A stretch of 64,000 nucleotides of DNA from contig OZ034975.1 in NCBI GenBank assembly GCA_964030785.1, positions 18,833,142 to 18,897,141 on the forward strand, read 5' to 3'. The notes below the pieces were generated by a model. That model did not search any database and was not told the DNA's origin. It worked only from the letters and a program-made list of their open reading frames with translations. This document shows, piece by piece, positions 1 to 12,714 of this stretch. How positions within the stretch are numbered: the first letter of the stretch is position 1; every line of letters starts with the position of its first letter. The stretch is from Siderastrea siderea. Taxonomy: Eukaryota > Cnidaria > Anthozoa > Scleractinia > Rhizangiidae. The position numbers and the translations under genes were made by a program.

Positions 1-123
1 TTAAATCTTTTTATTTTTGCCTGCCTTCTGACTCGACTACAATAGTGCAAATCAGCGCGCCCATACACAACACCAGAGTACAGCTTAACGTGAGATTAAT
101 ACTAAAATATGTCTCAAACTTAC

Positions 124-356
124 CTGCCTTGGCTAATATCAGCTCTGCTTCAGTGTTCAAACCACAGTTAGCAAAACTGCCTTGCAGGGTGTCTGTAAAG
201 TGGCGCTCAATTGATCGTTTGCACTCTCCGATGCGCACGTACTCTGTGCTCGAATATTTGGTACTTGAACCACACTCGCCCCCAACCAGCGCTCCATATT
301 CGCACGCTGTATCGTCGCACATTAGCGAGCAGACTTGTACTAGCTGGCAATGATGC
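124..356 (-). CDS. Doubtful cysteine-rich exon or ORF at the left edge
   Basis: The minus strand is open from the AG at 357 leftwards to 11 and encodes a Cys-rich stretch (CSLMCDDTACEYGALVGGEC, then IGECKRSIERHF and FANCGL). A consensus GTAAGT donor at 123-118 would end it. Without splicing it continues into a hydrophobic segment (INLTLSCTLVLCMGALICTI) that looks like a membrane span. The pattern recalls an extracellular loop before a last membrane helix, as in tetraspanins, but the CCG motif is missing. The putative acceptor abuts a transposon end, which weakens the case. Confidence 0.2.
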
Positions 357-359
357 TTA

Positions 360-1359
360 GGGAGCGGTCATTACTTAGAGCAGGGGAGGGGGTGGATGAT
401 ATTAGGGAGGGGGTGGATGATTTTAGGGAGGGGTTATGGATTTTTGGGAAATGCTGGAGGAGGGGTTATGGTATATCCACAGAGAAAAAAGGAGGGGTTA
501 CTAGAAATCCATGAACACTTTTTTCATTCCAAGGAATATGGCTTTATTGTTCTAGATTCGCACTAGGAATCGGGGTTGCCACGTGGTGACAAGTCTTCCA
601 GACCTAAGAATAACCTCTGATTGATGTTCATTCCCTTCTATCTCATTGTCCCCCGACTCTGCCGATTCATCCAAATCTCAAGAAGAATTGAATAGACTTG
701 AACTGGGCAAATTAGAAAACAGAGAGCTAGAAATACTTGAGTCTATATGGGAAGGAATGTACTTGACAGAGTAACTTCATCCTTTGTCTTGTCTGTTATA
801 AATATTATGAAAGAAAGAAGCAAACTAATTCACATTGATAGCAGTTCACAAGAGGATGAGGAAAGCCAAGCAAGTAAGAATGACACTCAGATGACTCAGA
901 TGATGCTTTGTGAATGATATATTAAGGCTACAAAAAAAACTTTTTTTGGCCGCTTGCATCAGTTGACATTTGAAATGTTCCAGTTTGTGTTTAAGAGCAT
1001 TGCCACAACATTGGCTTTTGAAGTGAGGGATTTCTTACACATCTGAAAAGCATATAATTAATTTGTACTTTGTCCTGACCTTCAGGTTGTTTACTAAGTG
1101 TGAAAGAGGCCCTTGCTTAAATAGCTTGTTCATGACAGTTACTGTGTTTAATTTGCACCAATTCAAGCACTAATGGCCTATAGCAGTTATGGCCTATTAA
1201 AAGTATTTTTGCTCAAAGGAGGGGTTATGCATTTTTTCAACCACTTCAAGAAGGGGTCACAAAAAGTTACTATCTGCTAAAGGAGAAGTTATAGACTTGT
1301 GCCGTTTGGGGTTAAGAAAATCATCCACCCCTCCCCTGCTCTAAATAAGGACTGCTCCC
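360..1359. mobile_element. Non-autonomous DNA transposon with ~42-bp inverted repeats, TTA duplication
   Basis: GGGAGCGGTCATTACTTAGA at 360 onwards is the inverse of the sequence ending at 1,359. The arms include the run CAGGGGAGGGGGTGGATGAT and its complement near 1,320-1,340. TTA flanks both ends (357-359 and 1360-1362), the target duplication typical of PIF/Harbinger elements. The interior has G-rich direct repeats (AGGAGGGGTTATGG-like) near both ends and no credible transposase frame. Confidence 0.75.
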
Positions 1360-1721
1360 TTACTTATTTTCAGCGCTAGTTTATAGAACTAGACCGGGCT
1401 ATCAAGATTGATGCCGCATGCGCAAGATCAGACTGTACCGGGACGCTCTTACTTGTGCTTTGTATAATAGGGTATTGCAAAAGTATTGCACAGTGCATTA
1501 GGGTATTTTCCAATCTGATAGACATTAGGACAAATATGGGGAACAAACACAAACAACTAAAAAGAACACCTTATTTACATAGCGCTAATGAGTACTGTTT
1601 GGCACGTTCGGGGATGGTTAAAACTGCAAAGCATGAAAATTTGAGATTGCCTGCTCATTCCAATGGCATACTTACAACATGTAGATTACAGATGGAATTT
1701 TTTTCACAACTCAGAAATAAT

Positions 1722-1805
1722 CTAGTCTCCTACGCAGCCGTTTTTAGTGGCGTCACGCGGGGAGCGTTGCGTGATGCCACTAAAAACGGCTGCGTGGGAG
1801 ACTAG
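1722..1805. mobile_element. Short near-perfect palindrome (foldback element)
   Basis: TAGTCTCCTACGCAGCCGTT and its complement enclose a short centre (GCGGGGAGCG), giving a hairpin of about 35 bp per arm. The same end sequence (CTCC-ACG-AGTCGTTTTT type) recurs near 17,615, at 31,718 and at 32,720, so this is one repeat family. Confidence 0.7.
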
Positions 1806-3236
1806 AAATAATCCTGAAGTAACGGGTCTCCCTGTGTGTCATGTTTTGTAACGCAATCTCGACTCACGTAATAGCACTTCCACGAGACTTGTGACACGTG
1901 GAACGCGCGGGGATTTCGCTCTAGTTTGCCTCAGTTTTTTGCGGAAATGAAGACAAACAAGGACACAAGGTTACAAACAAACATATTGTAGACCTGATTA
2001 TATACTAGACAAGATAGATATTTGGTGTAGATTTTGAACACTTCGCTGTGTCGTGATAACTTGACCCATTTGTTTACATTGGCGAGGCAAGTTCAAACAC
2101 CTGAAAGTCGAGATATGGGTTCTTTTTGGATGAAAATTGATATAAAATTTTCCACCTAATGTCTATGACGCACGTTTGTATTATTTTGGGACTTGAGATT
2201 ACCTAAATTAAACGTATTTTGGTTGAAACATTTGTTTGAGTATTGATTTGTTTGTTGCGCCGAACCTCAAACTGTCAAGTCAGAAAGATCAAATTTCACT
2301 CAAGTGCTCCCTGAATTTCGGGTTCCCATAAATTCCTTTCATGTGTTGCCCAAAGTTTTAAAACCATATTTTGAAAGCTTAGAGATTGCTTTTTAATGTG
2401 GAATGTCTTTTGCTGTTTGAAACTAGGTACCACGTATGATTTTAGGCCTTCGAATTTCGGCAACATTTTGCTCGCGTGAAATCCTCAAAATTTTGTAAAT
2501 ATTTAAAAATCTGTAAAATATTCTAGACACAATCAATTCAAGCACATGATCACTCAAAATGTGTGTTAAAGTCCCTTTAATACGATAAGAAGCTTTTTGG
2601 GTTGAATGATGTTTGAATTAGATTCAAATCGAGCTCTTTTTGTAGCCCGGTCCCGAAAAAGCGGTCTGGCGGAGGCCGTGAAGCGCCCAAACTTGTCACC
2701 CGCCGTATCGCCAAAATATTTATCCGATGAAAAAAAAAATTATATTTTCATCAATAGAATGCCTAGGGAAGTCTACATAATTTTTTGGGGGATTTTTCAA
2801 ATTTTTTCTATTTCCCACCCTTGGTCGATATTTACAGACATCCGCTCTTACAAGCCTTCATCAACTGAAGCGTCTTTAGCTATACAACAGAAAAATTTTT
2901 AACAAAAAACACCCCCTTACCTTGGCGGTTCTTAGGGACAAATTGGACCATTAGGAAAAGAAGACGACACAATCTTCGACTCGATAACAACTACCACGCC
3001 TTCAAAGCACGTGTTTGCAGGCCTGATGAGCTTTTCGAAAGAATTATTTCACCGATATTTTACAACACAATTTTGCACATCCACCGCACCATCGCACGAG
3101 CTTACCAGTAGTCCCTTATTTCTGCTCAGGGATACTTAAATAGGCGAGCGCACGCGAAAATCATCATCGGGTGATGAGGTTTGTAGGTAGTCCACCTTAA
3201 GCTAGCAAAGCTGTTTGTGTTTAGTGTGTATATCTA
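1806..3236. other. Intergenic or intronic sequence, no gene recognised
   Basis: AT-rich sequence with no exon matching the SHIP C-terminus and no RNA gene. A 98-codon open frame at 2,606-2,902 has no recognisable composition or motif and is probably chance or transposon-derived. Confidence 0.4.
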
Positions 3237-3400
3237 GGCCATTTCCTAATTCTGTTTAACCTCTTTATCAAAACAAGGCCCGGTGCAAAACCTGTCACAC
3301 GAAAGTAAGTTTCATTTGTACGTGAATGAGAACTCATTTATCAAACCGGAAAGGCAGTGCATCAGGCCTCGCCTTGAAAAAGAGGCCAAAGGCAATTCAT
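3237..3400. repeat. Diverged copy of the foldback family at 38,656
   Basis: GGCCATTTCC at 3,238 followed by CTCTTTATCAAAACAAGGCC, a TTTCAT...TGAGAACTCATT pair and a closing AAAGAGGCCAAAGGCAATT resemble the element at 38,656-38,824. The arms are more diverged here. Confidence 0.4.
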
Positions 3401-3761
3401 TAGTAGCCCCCTATCGTGTTAAATGTTACCATAAGCAGAGTATATTTAGTTGCCGAGAACACACTGTACTCACTACAGGGATAACAGTTTTATTCCATTC
3501 AGGGTAGGAATACTGTCCACTGGACTTGTCATCGTTAAAATGCTTTTTGCCAGAGTCTACAACACTGTTCTTGTCCGTCTTTTTCATCTCTTAAAAAAGA
3601 AACAAACAGACAAACAAATAAACAAAAAAAAAAAAGACCATCAAGTAAGTGAACAGACTAGGGCTTTGTCTGCTCAATACTGGACCAGTTTGGCTATTTG
3701 ATGATGACGCAGTTACGAGTTCACCAAGACCGCTGGATAAAAAGACAGAAGACGCATTTAT

Positions 3762-3907
3762 ACAGGGTCATTCTCACTCTGAAGTAGAGTATTCACAAAT
3801 ACCAGGGAGAAGATGAACTATTCACAACTTCATGCATTGTTTTTAGAATTCAGCACCTTCCTGCTGGTATTTGTGAATATTTTACTTCAGATTTAGACTA
3901 ACCCTGT
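3762..3907. mobile_element. Small foldback element (MITE)
   Basis: ACAGGGT opens and ACCCTGT closes the unit. Inside, TGAAGTAGAGTATTCACAAA and its near complement form arms of about 45 bases. TA flanks both ends. No coding capacity. Confidence 0.7.
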
Positions 3908-4380
3908 AAAAAAGAGGCTTGAGTATTTTTAGTCAGCGATCTCGGTGAACTCGAAACTGGTAAACTTAGCTCAGTGGTTGTGTTTTATCGTCCTTGCGGT
4001 TCAAAACAAGGAAAACTGGGGGTGTTTTAAGGTTTTGGCGTTGGCCTTTACCATTCAGGTTCGAAAATAAATATTCCTCGCAATAGTTCGCAATAACATA
4101 AGACTTCTGGTATTCTCATACATGTGCCATGAAATTTGAAACTACAAACGGTGAAACAAAATGTGTGACCCCCCCCCCCCCCCACTCACCCCTCTGTTGA
4201 AACTTTGTGTAAATGTAGGGTGTACCCGTGTATTCAGGTACAGTTTGAATCCTGAACAATTTTTCTTTTGGCGGCACTGTGTACACACGGAGTATTATAC
4301 AACTAGCAATACTCAAGGAGCTCAATGACGGCCCTAATAGCTTGTTAACACACTCTGCGTTTTCAATTACAACAAGTTAA

Positions 4381-4819
4381 AGGAGAAGTTCACTCCAGAA
4401 ACGCTGTATTTTTTGAAATCGTTAATAAAAAGATAACACTAAGTTGAGTTACTGACCGTGGTTTTAGCTTCTAAAGCGCATCCGATCCCACTGAAATTCC
4501 TCTCCAAAGAGGGCCAAAATTCAACACTGCGCGCCGCCATTTTGAATCGTATTTAGCAGCCTGGCCGCTCTGGGAACGAGCCCACGTTACCCGACCGCTG
4601 GTCTCGTTGAACGATATGACGTCACGGACAAGCGGCCTGGCTGCTAAGTACCATTCAAAATGGCGGCGCGCAGTGTTGAATTTTGGCTCTCTTTGGAGAG
4701 GAATTTCAGTGGGATCGGATGCACTTTAGAAGCTAAAACCACGGTCAGTAACTCAACTTAGTGTTATCTTTTTATTAACGATTTCAAAAAATACACCGTT
4801 TCTGGAGTGACCTTCTCCT
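4381..4819. mobile_element. 439-bp palindromic MITE flanked by TTAA
   Basis: Nearly the whole unit is two inverted arms of about 190 bases (AGGAGAAGTTCACTCCAGAA at one end, its complement at the other) around a short centre at about 4,565-4,645. TTAA flanks both ends (4377-4380, 4820-4823), the target of piggyBac-type transposases. The arm contains CCACTGAAATTCCTCTCCAA and GCGCGCCGCCATTTTGAAT. No open frame. Confidence 0.82.
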
Positions 4820-4851
4820 TTAAGTGTGTTTGCTAGCTACGTGGACCCACA

Positions 4852-4915
<64 letters not shown>

Positions 4916-4947
4916 GACAACAACAACAACAACAACAACAACAAACA
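4852..4947. repeat. Compound microsatellite (ATC)n-(AAC)n
   Basis: About 21 units of ATC (4,852-4,915) are followed by about 10 of AAC (4,917-4,947). The tract lies 20 bases downstream of the 5' splice site of the SHIP exon ending at 4,973. The poly-Asp/poly-Val frame across it is an artefact. Confidence 0.95.
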
Positions 4948-4972
4948 AGTCTTTGAATAACAAGTAGCTTAC

Positions 4973-6168
4973 CCTCCAAGCATGTGGAGTGAAGTTCAAC
5001 GTAAAACTGAGTTTTACTGTTAGTTTTGATCTGCATGGCAAAAAAGTTAATGGCGTTAATTGTGAACACTAGTGAAACGTTGAATGTCTTTTAACGACCT
5101 CTCTTACCACAACTCTGAGGAAACAAAGTTTTGAGCGTTTATTTCATAGAAGAAATAAACCAATCAAAAATGGCTTTCCTTTCGCGGCCACAAAGTTATG
5201 GCAACACTCGTGAAAGTTTCAACTTAAGCATGTTAAGCAGAACTTCAAACAGCTGTGGAAGATTGGGTTCCCGCTCTTATTTCAACAGCTTTTCTTGATC
5301 TCCCACAGCAATACTCCACTCGTGTTACCATAGTTTCCACAACTGTCCAATACGAAATATTGCAGGAGTTTAATTTTGTGAATTAGGGATTTTCGATGGG
5401 ATCAAATTTTTGCCTATTAAAAAGACTGGCCTCTTTTATGAGCAATTAAATTTGTACATTTGCAGTTAAGTGATTTGTTTTCAAATAACAACTGGACATA
5501 TAGATTAATTAAGGTTTGTGTATCGGCAAAATCTAGAATTGTTGACGTTCACACGGTTAATTTTGTGATTAAAAAACTTTTATTCAATGATGTTACTGCA
5601 GAAAGTCAGGGAGAAGTCAATTTTTGCACGAACATTGTTTGTGGATCGGAAAGAAAATCGTAAAATTTAAAACGCAAAAAACTTTCGTGCCATACGGTTG
5701 GCCCTTTTTCTGGTTTTCTTAGAACCTTCATTTCAAGACGTCAATATTGCGAGGAAATACACAATTACTAATTAGACTTGATAACTTGAACTTAGCTCTA
5801 CGAAAAAAGAACTTTGTAACAAGAGGTTAAGTTTTCCTTTCGCGACTTGTTCATACACCTTACTACCTTACTATAACTGGGAATTTTCGCAAAAATAATT
5901 GAATTGAACCGCGAAAACTTGACATCGAGAAAAAAAATCACTTATTTATTGGACGTTATTAGAAGGACGTTCCCAGAAATTCCCTAGTTCGCTAAAATAT
6001 AGTGTGGTAAGACACCGTGCTTCAGTTCACAAAGTTCTTCACTGTTATAAATCAACAGAATTTCCTCAAGGAAGACTTAGGGAACTTTAGGCTGCGTTAC
6101 CTTTGCTCTGATTTTGTGAAATACAACTTCACAACCTCCGGACTTCGGGCTCTTTGGAATACTCTGAT
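4973..6168 (-). CDS. INPP5D/INPPL1: SHIP exons at the start of the C2 domain
   Basis: Exon 6168-6101 encodes DQSIPKSPKSGGCEVVFHKI with RAK. Exon 5030-4973 encodes IKTNSKTQFYVELHSTCLE. Together they match the SHIP segment E.I.A.VKTASRTKFFIEFYSTCLE that opens the C2 domain. The second exon ends in phase 1 at GTAAGC (4,972-4,967). No continuation was recognised to the left, so the rest of the C2 and any proline-rich or SAM tail is unplaced. Confidence 0.88.
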
Positions 6169-9100
6169 CTAAAAAAAAGATGTGAAGGAATTACTTCAAC
6201 TGACCTGCTAGGATATACATTTGTGTCTAATTCAATACACATTGTGCTATTCACGTCTGTAGCGCCAATGGGTCGTGGTAAAGATAAAGATGTAGAGTTA
6301 AGCCGAATTCAACAACGTTGAACTGTGTTGAATGAAAATGTTGAAACCGCTTGGCCGGGGCCTAGCCCTGATATCAACATGAAGGTTCTCCTCGCTGTTT
6401 TTCATATATTTCGTATGGTGTTGGTTGAGGGATTTTGATTATACATTAAGACATTTTATCTTTGGCGATCATTTTCCTTATTCTGTTGCCTGTATGTTTC
6501 ATAACGTAGTGGCATCGTGAGGAGAAATTAGATGCTTGTCACTAATGGGGCTTAAAGGGTTTAACTTGTAATCATTTTGAATGTTTTAATCAATGTTATT
6601 CCTTAACGCAAAACTTTGGACGAAAGTTTTAGTTACCACCCAGTGACTTCATTGAACGTCATAAACAGCAAGTCCAAACTGTGTGTTCATTACATTTTAT
6701 GGGAGGTTATGTCTTTAATTCTTCCGGAATTTATGTAGTGTTTACTAAAACGGCTTACCTTTAACAAAAAGAACAATAGAGAAAACGATTTGTTTCTACT
6801 ATTAGGATTAAATAACTTCGTTCACTACCGCTTTATCGCTGGTAAGACAATCATACCTTTTATAAACTACTCTTTCCATTTGGATTGGACCAGTGTCTTG
6901 AGGTTGAGGCAGTTTTTTCTCTAAATATCACAAGTTTACTTTTTCAGGTTTGAGTTGTTAAGCGAGGTAATTTCTTTCAGAGTAATTCTGTTCATACTGA
7001 ATCTCCTTTACTGTAAAACTTTTTTATGTTTCCACAACTTGTAACATATCTTTAATGACATAATGAATGAATGGGGCCTACGCCTATTTCCCTTTCGTAT
7101 ACGGTCGTTGCCATTTTTGACGGTCGATGCCATCATTGGTAACCAAGCCTTTAGTCATGGTAGATGTAATATATGCTCTGGATTAAGGTAACAAATACAT
7201 TTAAATAGTCTTAGAAAGAATAAAGTTCAAGCCCAAGTTGAATTTACGTTAAAAGTTACGGAAAGGGCTAGGGACACCTATTATAGATGTATCAGTTATG
7301 AAAGACAGTTAATTATAATATATATACTTTAATTTTTCGGAATTGTGGTGGATTGACGTGGTAGTGTAGTGGTAAGGGAGAGAGATTAGCATACGAAAGT
7401 GCCGGGTTCGATTCTGAGTCGTGAATGTCTTTCTTTTCAGTAGACAAACTTTCAATAACAGTTCAAAAATTTTCTAAGTGTCTTTAAAATGGCAACGACC
7501 GTTTACGAAAGGGAAATTTGCCCGGCCTACATTAAATGCTTTCATGTTTATGGGGAGGCACGTTTATGAAATATGGGGTGTTCGTTAAAGAAAAGGATTT
7601 ATTCAAATTCGTTCAACAAATTTAGGGAACAAAACCTTACACATCTTTTTTATTTGCAGTATTTTCATATCATAACAACTCACTGGGTTTTAGTTTTATA
7701 TTTTAATTTAATGGTTTAATTATTGTACGTTTTTGATGGTATTGAAAATTTAATTCTTCTTAACATTTGTAGAATTCTTAGCAATTGAAATTCACATAAT
7801 ACTGCTTGGTATCATCCACTATAATAAATAAATCGTTTCAAATAGAACACAAGGGACATACCTGGTGAAACAGTGAAAGGCAGCAACATATCATATGTAC
7901 AGAATACAGGCCAGTGATCACTTGTTCTGATATTCGCTGTACAACCTGTGTGGAAAACAAGGATACAGACACAGGAATGATTAATGACCCTTGCAACACA
8001 GTCAGACCTGCATAGAGCGGAAACAGGTACAGGCAATTTGTGTGACTAGAACAATGACTACTGTTAAATCTGAAGGAGAAGAGGTAGTATCCATTGATGA
8101 GTGACCGTAACATTTACAGGATGTCTGCAAAACATGGATTTCCATAGAATGTGTGATTATCATACGCAACTGGGGACAATTGAAAATCTAGTTTGAGTGG
8201 TTTTTGACTGAGTCTCGAAAGTAATTTGCGTTTGCTTGGGTATTGCCTCACGATATCCTTACGATACTTTGTGATTGGTTAAAAAAACTCGCGTCACTTT
8301 CTCATCCAATAAGAAGTAAACTGAAACAATTGTGTCCTTGTCGCACGCGTTTTCCCGCCCCTAGGGCCTCTTAAGCGGCCTTCACACGTCAAATTAATGC
8401 TGGCCAACTCGTGTTGGAAAACTCAAATTGGTGTGTGTTAACGACACAGCAACATGTTGGCAAACTGTTGGCGATAATTAGAACTTGTGTCTATTCTCGC
8501 CAACTTTTCGCCAACAGTTTGCCAACATGTTGTTGTGTCGTTCACACGCACCAATTTGAGTTTGCCAACAAGAATTGGCCAACATTAGTTTGACGTGTGA
8601 AGGCCGCTTTACATGTATTTTCCTCGAGTTTTAATTGGTTAAAAAATATTGAAATAGCAGCCAAGAGTCACAATGAAAAGTCTAAAAAAATGGTTTGACA
8701 CTGGGTATAAAAAACGTTAAAAACGAACGATTTTTAGACTAACTGGTTTCTTGGGTAATTCGTACTTCTTGTGATTAGTTAAAGTAATGGATTGGGTTTT
8801 ACGACTGTTCTAAAATTGGATATTGCACAAACCACATGTAAACTTCAACGACGTTTTTCCGTCAATTTATTTTAACGAAATCCTATACAATGTTACGTGG
8901 TGTCACACCCATGCTTGTCCTTAGCAAATAAACAAATAAATAAATAAATGAATAAATAACTAAACAAACAATAAATAAATAAATAAATAAGTAAATATGT
9001 AAGTTGATTTAAAATGGTTGTACAAACAATCAGTGCACACTGTACGTAACGGTGTACCGACCAAATTTTATAAAATGATGTATGGTCAGAAAATGCAACC

Positions 9101-12100
9101 TACCGTATGACGTACAAGTGATCTTGGTCTGTGGAAAAGAATGTCTCAACACTCTGTCACACCACGACGGTACATTTGTCAGCACCTACAACATATTCAG
9201 GATAAGTTACTCATCCTTCTAAACATTTGCAGGAATTAAAAGACGTAAAAGAGAAGTGTCAACAAGCCGTTAATAAGTTCCTCGCTCTATAAGGCCATTA
9301 ATTAACAAATAAAAAAGCCAAACCGTGCTTTGTTCTGTGATAAAGCACGCAAGGAAGTGACAAGAGCACAAAAGAATTGTAGGGTGAACACGAGCCGCAG
9401 GCGAGTGCTTCTCCCTACTTCTTGAGTGCTCTCGTCACTTCCTTGCATGCTTTATCACAGAACAAAGCATGGTTTGGGCTTTTCTATTTCTTTTATTATA
9501 TATCTTTGCTCACATTTGTAAAGAAATTGGCTTTAATTTTCAAGTAAACAAGTTTCATTTATAGCTTGCAAGCGCGTACAAGAAAGGTTTTCAGCTTGCC
9601 AGCACGCGCAGAATGGCGTCACGGTTACTCCGTGCATCTGTACTCTGTTAAAGCACGCTGTTTCAACCAATCAGAGCGCGCGTTATATCGAAACTTTATT
9701 GCCCCCGCAGGGATTTTGCCTAGAGGCAAAATCTCGAGGAGGCATCCTTATAGCTTGCGCGTATATAAAGTCAAGTGAAGTAAAGTACTTACAGTTAAAA
9801 TATACAGTATATATACCAGATCAAATCTCGATTTGCCAGAACAGGGCGCGCACGGAAAAAGTGGGTAATGATGACGTTTCATCACTAAAAACCCGAACGG
9901 AATAAATGGGCAATGATGACGTTTCACACTAAACGCCCGAGCGTAATAAACGGCTAATGATGACGTAGCATCAGTAAACACATGGGTAATGTGACGGTGA
10001 CGGGTGTCAGTAAATCAAAAATCTCTATCTAGGGGATACGGTACTCATAGAAAACTCGTGGGTTTTTCAGCCGTCAGTCATAGCCAGAGAGAAACTGTAG
10101 TTTTTTTTTTTCGTTTGCCTCATTTTATTCGCGTAGAAAGCCAACGTAAATTGTCAGGCCACGAGAAGGAAAAGATTGAGTTCGACCTAAGAAATTTTGG
10201 ATCCAGAGACGCTGCGTAAGACTATTTGTCAGACACGCATCATGCAGAAATCATTTGGAAACGATTTGTCGACACAAATCACTTTGGGGGACTGAAAGCC
10301 TTGGTCCATAAACACGCAAGCATTGCTTAGCGAACGAGTGAATCTCAACACCAGTAAATCCGAGAAATATTGCGTTACAAGAGTGCATTAGGTCGCGTGG
10401 AAACACAACAACTCTAGCACTTGCCTTCAGAAAAAGCTCATGGAAACATTGAATTTCTTTTGAAATTTCTAGGTCGAATTTTCCAGTTGCAAGTCGAGCT
10501 GCGACCTCATTATTTATAACTTTTCAGACATTGCAAGATAGTTTGGGTGACTAGGAAATTTCAGCACATTAACAGAAATAGCCGCTTTTGCGATTTTACT
10601 TGATTGATTTCGAATTCAATTCATGTAGTTGATTGCCTCTGTGGAAAATCTCGCTTGTAATGTGAGAAATGCGTCCGTGAAAGCGCATTTTGTATCAAAA
10701 GTCACGTTCGTGGTACTTAATCACATGCGTATACGGAAATTATTTCCATGTCGCTGGAAGTTGCTTTCCCGCATTGTAGCACAATTTCCTCATATATTTT
10801 CCTCTACAATGTTTGTTCTAAATAAAGAACTTAGATTATTAAAGAAGAAAAGTTTTATTTCAGCAATATAGGACGAACAAATCGTTTGCCCTGCATAACT
10901 AAAAATGGCTTATTGTTTTATAGGTTCGACTAATTGGTACCCAAACAATACACAAGCACAAATAAGTACCACAGTTGACAGAAAAAATAGAGCTCATTTG
11001 CATCAGTGAGGGATGTGTTGCAATTGGCGCGATTCCGTAAGTTCATGAAACCTCTTAGCACTGGACTGAGTGCTACTCTCAACTTGGCCTGCTTCTGCAG
11101 AAACAATCTAAAACCTAAATTACACTACAGAAAAATAAATACCATACAAAGTGTTTCTAAGTAAATCAAGCAAAAATCAATAAATACGATCACAAAACCT
11201 CTTAACAGCGGGGGCGGCTGTAGTGTCAACTATTACTAGTCATAATTAATCGAAGAAAGCTTTTTGCTGTCGTCAGTTGTCTTAGTGAGCGTCTGCAGAA
11301 AACAGCAAGATTCCCAACGCCCCCACCTACTTGCAAAATGCGGTTAACAACAAGTGATAACTTTCTTTTCGTTTTCACGTGTTTTACTAATGTCAATAGT
11401 TACGGCGCGTAATGTTTCAAATTAGGAGTCGTTGGACCGATTATTAAAACCAGTTGTAACTTAAGCCACAATCTAAGTCAATGACTGGACCTCCACATCT
11501 AGTTTTACGTGGGTCATTCTAACTGGGTAAAAGTTTCTCTAGTCAGTACTACGTGCCTTCTTGACACTATTTGCAGTAAAAGAGGTTTAAAGTTTGGGTT
11601 GGCCATATTGAAATTGCTTTCGAACTTTGTTAAAATAGCCGGTCCACTGTGTCTGAGGCGCTCCATGTTGGAGACACCTTGACATAAATCCAAGGAAACT
11701 AGGACGTGGATCACCATTCATTTTGTTGGTTATCATGGTAAAAGCACCAGCAAGGTAAACAGTACAATCCCTAGCAAACTGCCAAAAAATTATAATAAAA
11801 AAAGTCAAGAAGTGGAATTGGACGCAACATGGCACAGAAAACTACTATAATCTCACTTCAAACTTCAGGGATTTCTGAACTCTATAAGGTAGATTTATAG
11901 CAATATTATGGTTTGAGTTTCTTTGTAAATAGGGATAAGCCCAAAACGTCCTTTCAAGACACATCTGTAATTTACAAAATGAATTACTTTAATTTTTTAA
12001 TGTTTTGTAAGTCTGTTGTGTCTTACGCAAACTCTACATGTACGTATACAACAAAAGTAACAGTAACAATCACAGCAACCGTATTGATGCAACACTAGGG

Positions 12101-12671
12101 ACCTTACGAAACCAGAACGGGAACGGCAAGTTAAATGTTACTAAACGAAAGATTTTGTCAACAAAACAGAGATTCTGCCGGTGCGCTATACCGTGTTATA
12201 CATGCCCTCTGAACAACAAGAACGTGAAATTAACACATTTTGGGGTTTCTGGAGAACGGTAAATTTTGCTTTCCCTATCTCGCCTTGAACACCGTGTCTA
12301 CAAATTCAGCTCCCGGATAGTTCGGCTAGATTAGAACTAGAAGGGATATTCACCAAGTAGATAAAAATAGCGTGAGCATCTCTTTATATAGACGTGTTAC
12401 TAGGCGTTGCCGTGATGTCTGTGTAAGGTCTGCTACTGTGGCCATGCCTACCCCGGATCTCTTGACTTTCTCCCATATGTAATCACTGCTTCCTCGCTTG
12501 TATCTGTATGTTGGTGGAAAGTTGATCGAATCCTCCTCTAAAGCAAATTAAAACAGTTTGTTCTCTACTTCTGGCAATACAGGGTGTGCAGCAACAGTGC
12601 AGACTATGTGGTAAAGATTACTAATACGTCAAAATCACGGTATAGTGAATGAAATGCCACAACATGAATAT

Positions 12672-12714
<43 letters not shown>

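Noticed and set aside
4116..4325. Possible further SHIP exon (VPPKEKLFRIQTVPEYT)
   Set aside because: An acceptor and a possible donor exist, but the peptide does not resemble the C2 domain and the sequence ends in a poly-C tract.
4820..5041. Protein with poly-Val/poly-Asp
   Set aside because: It is the (AAC)n-(ATC)n microsatellite read on the minus strand. The upstream part is the real SHIP C2 exon in another context.
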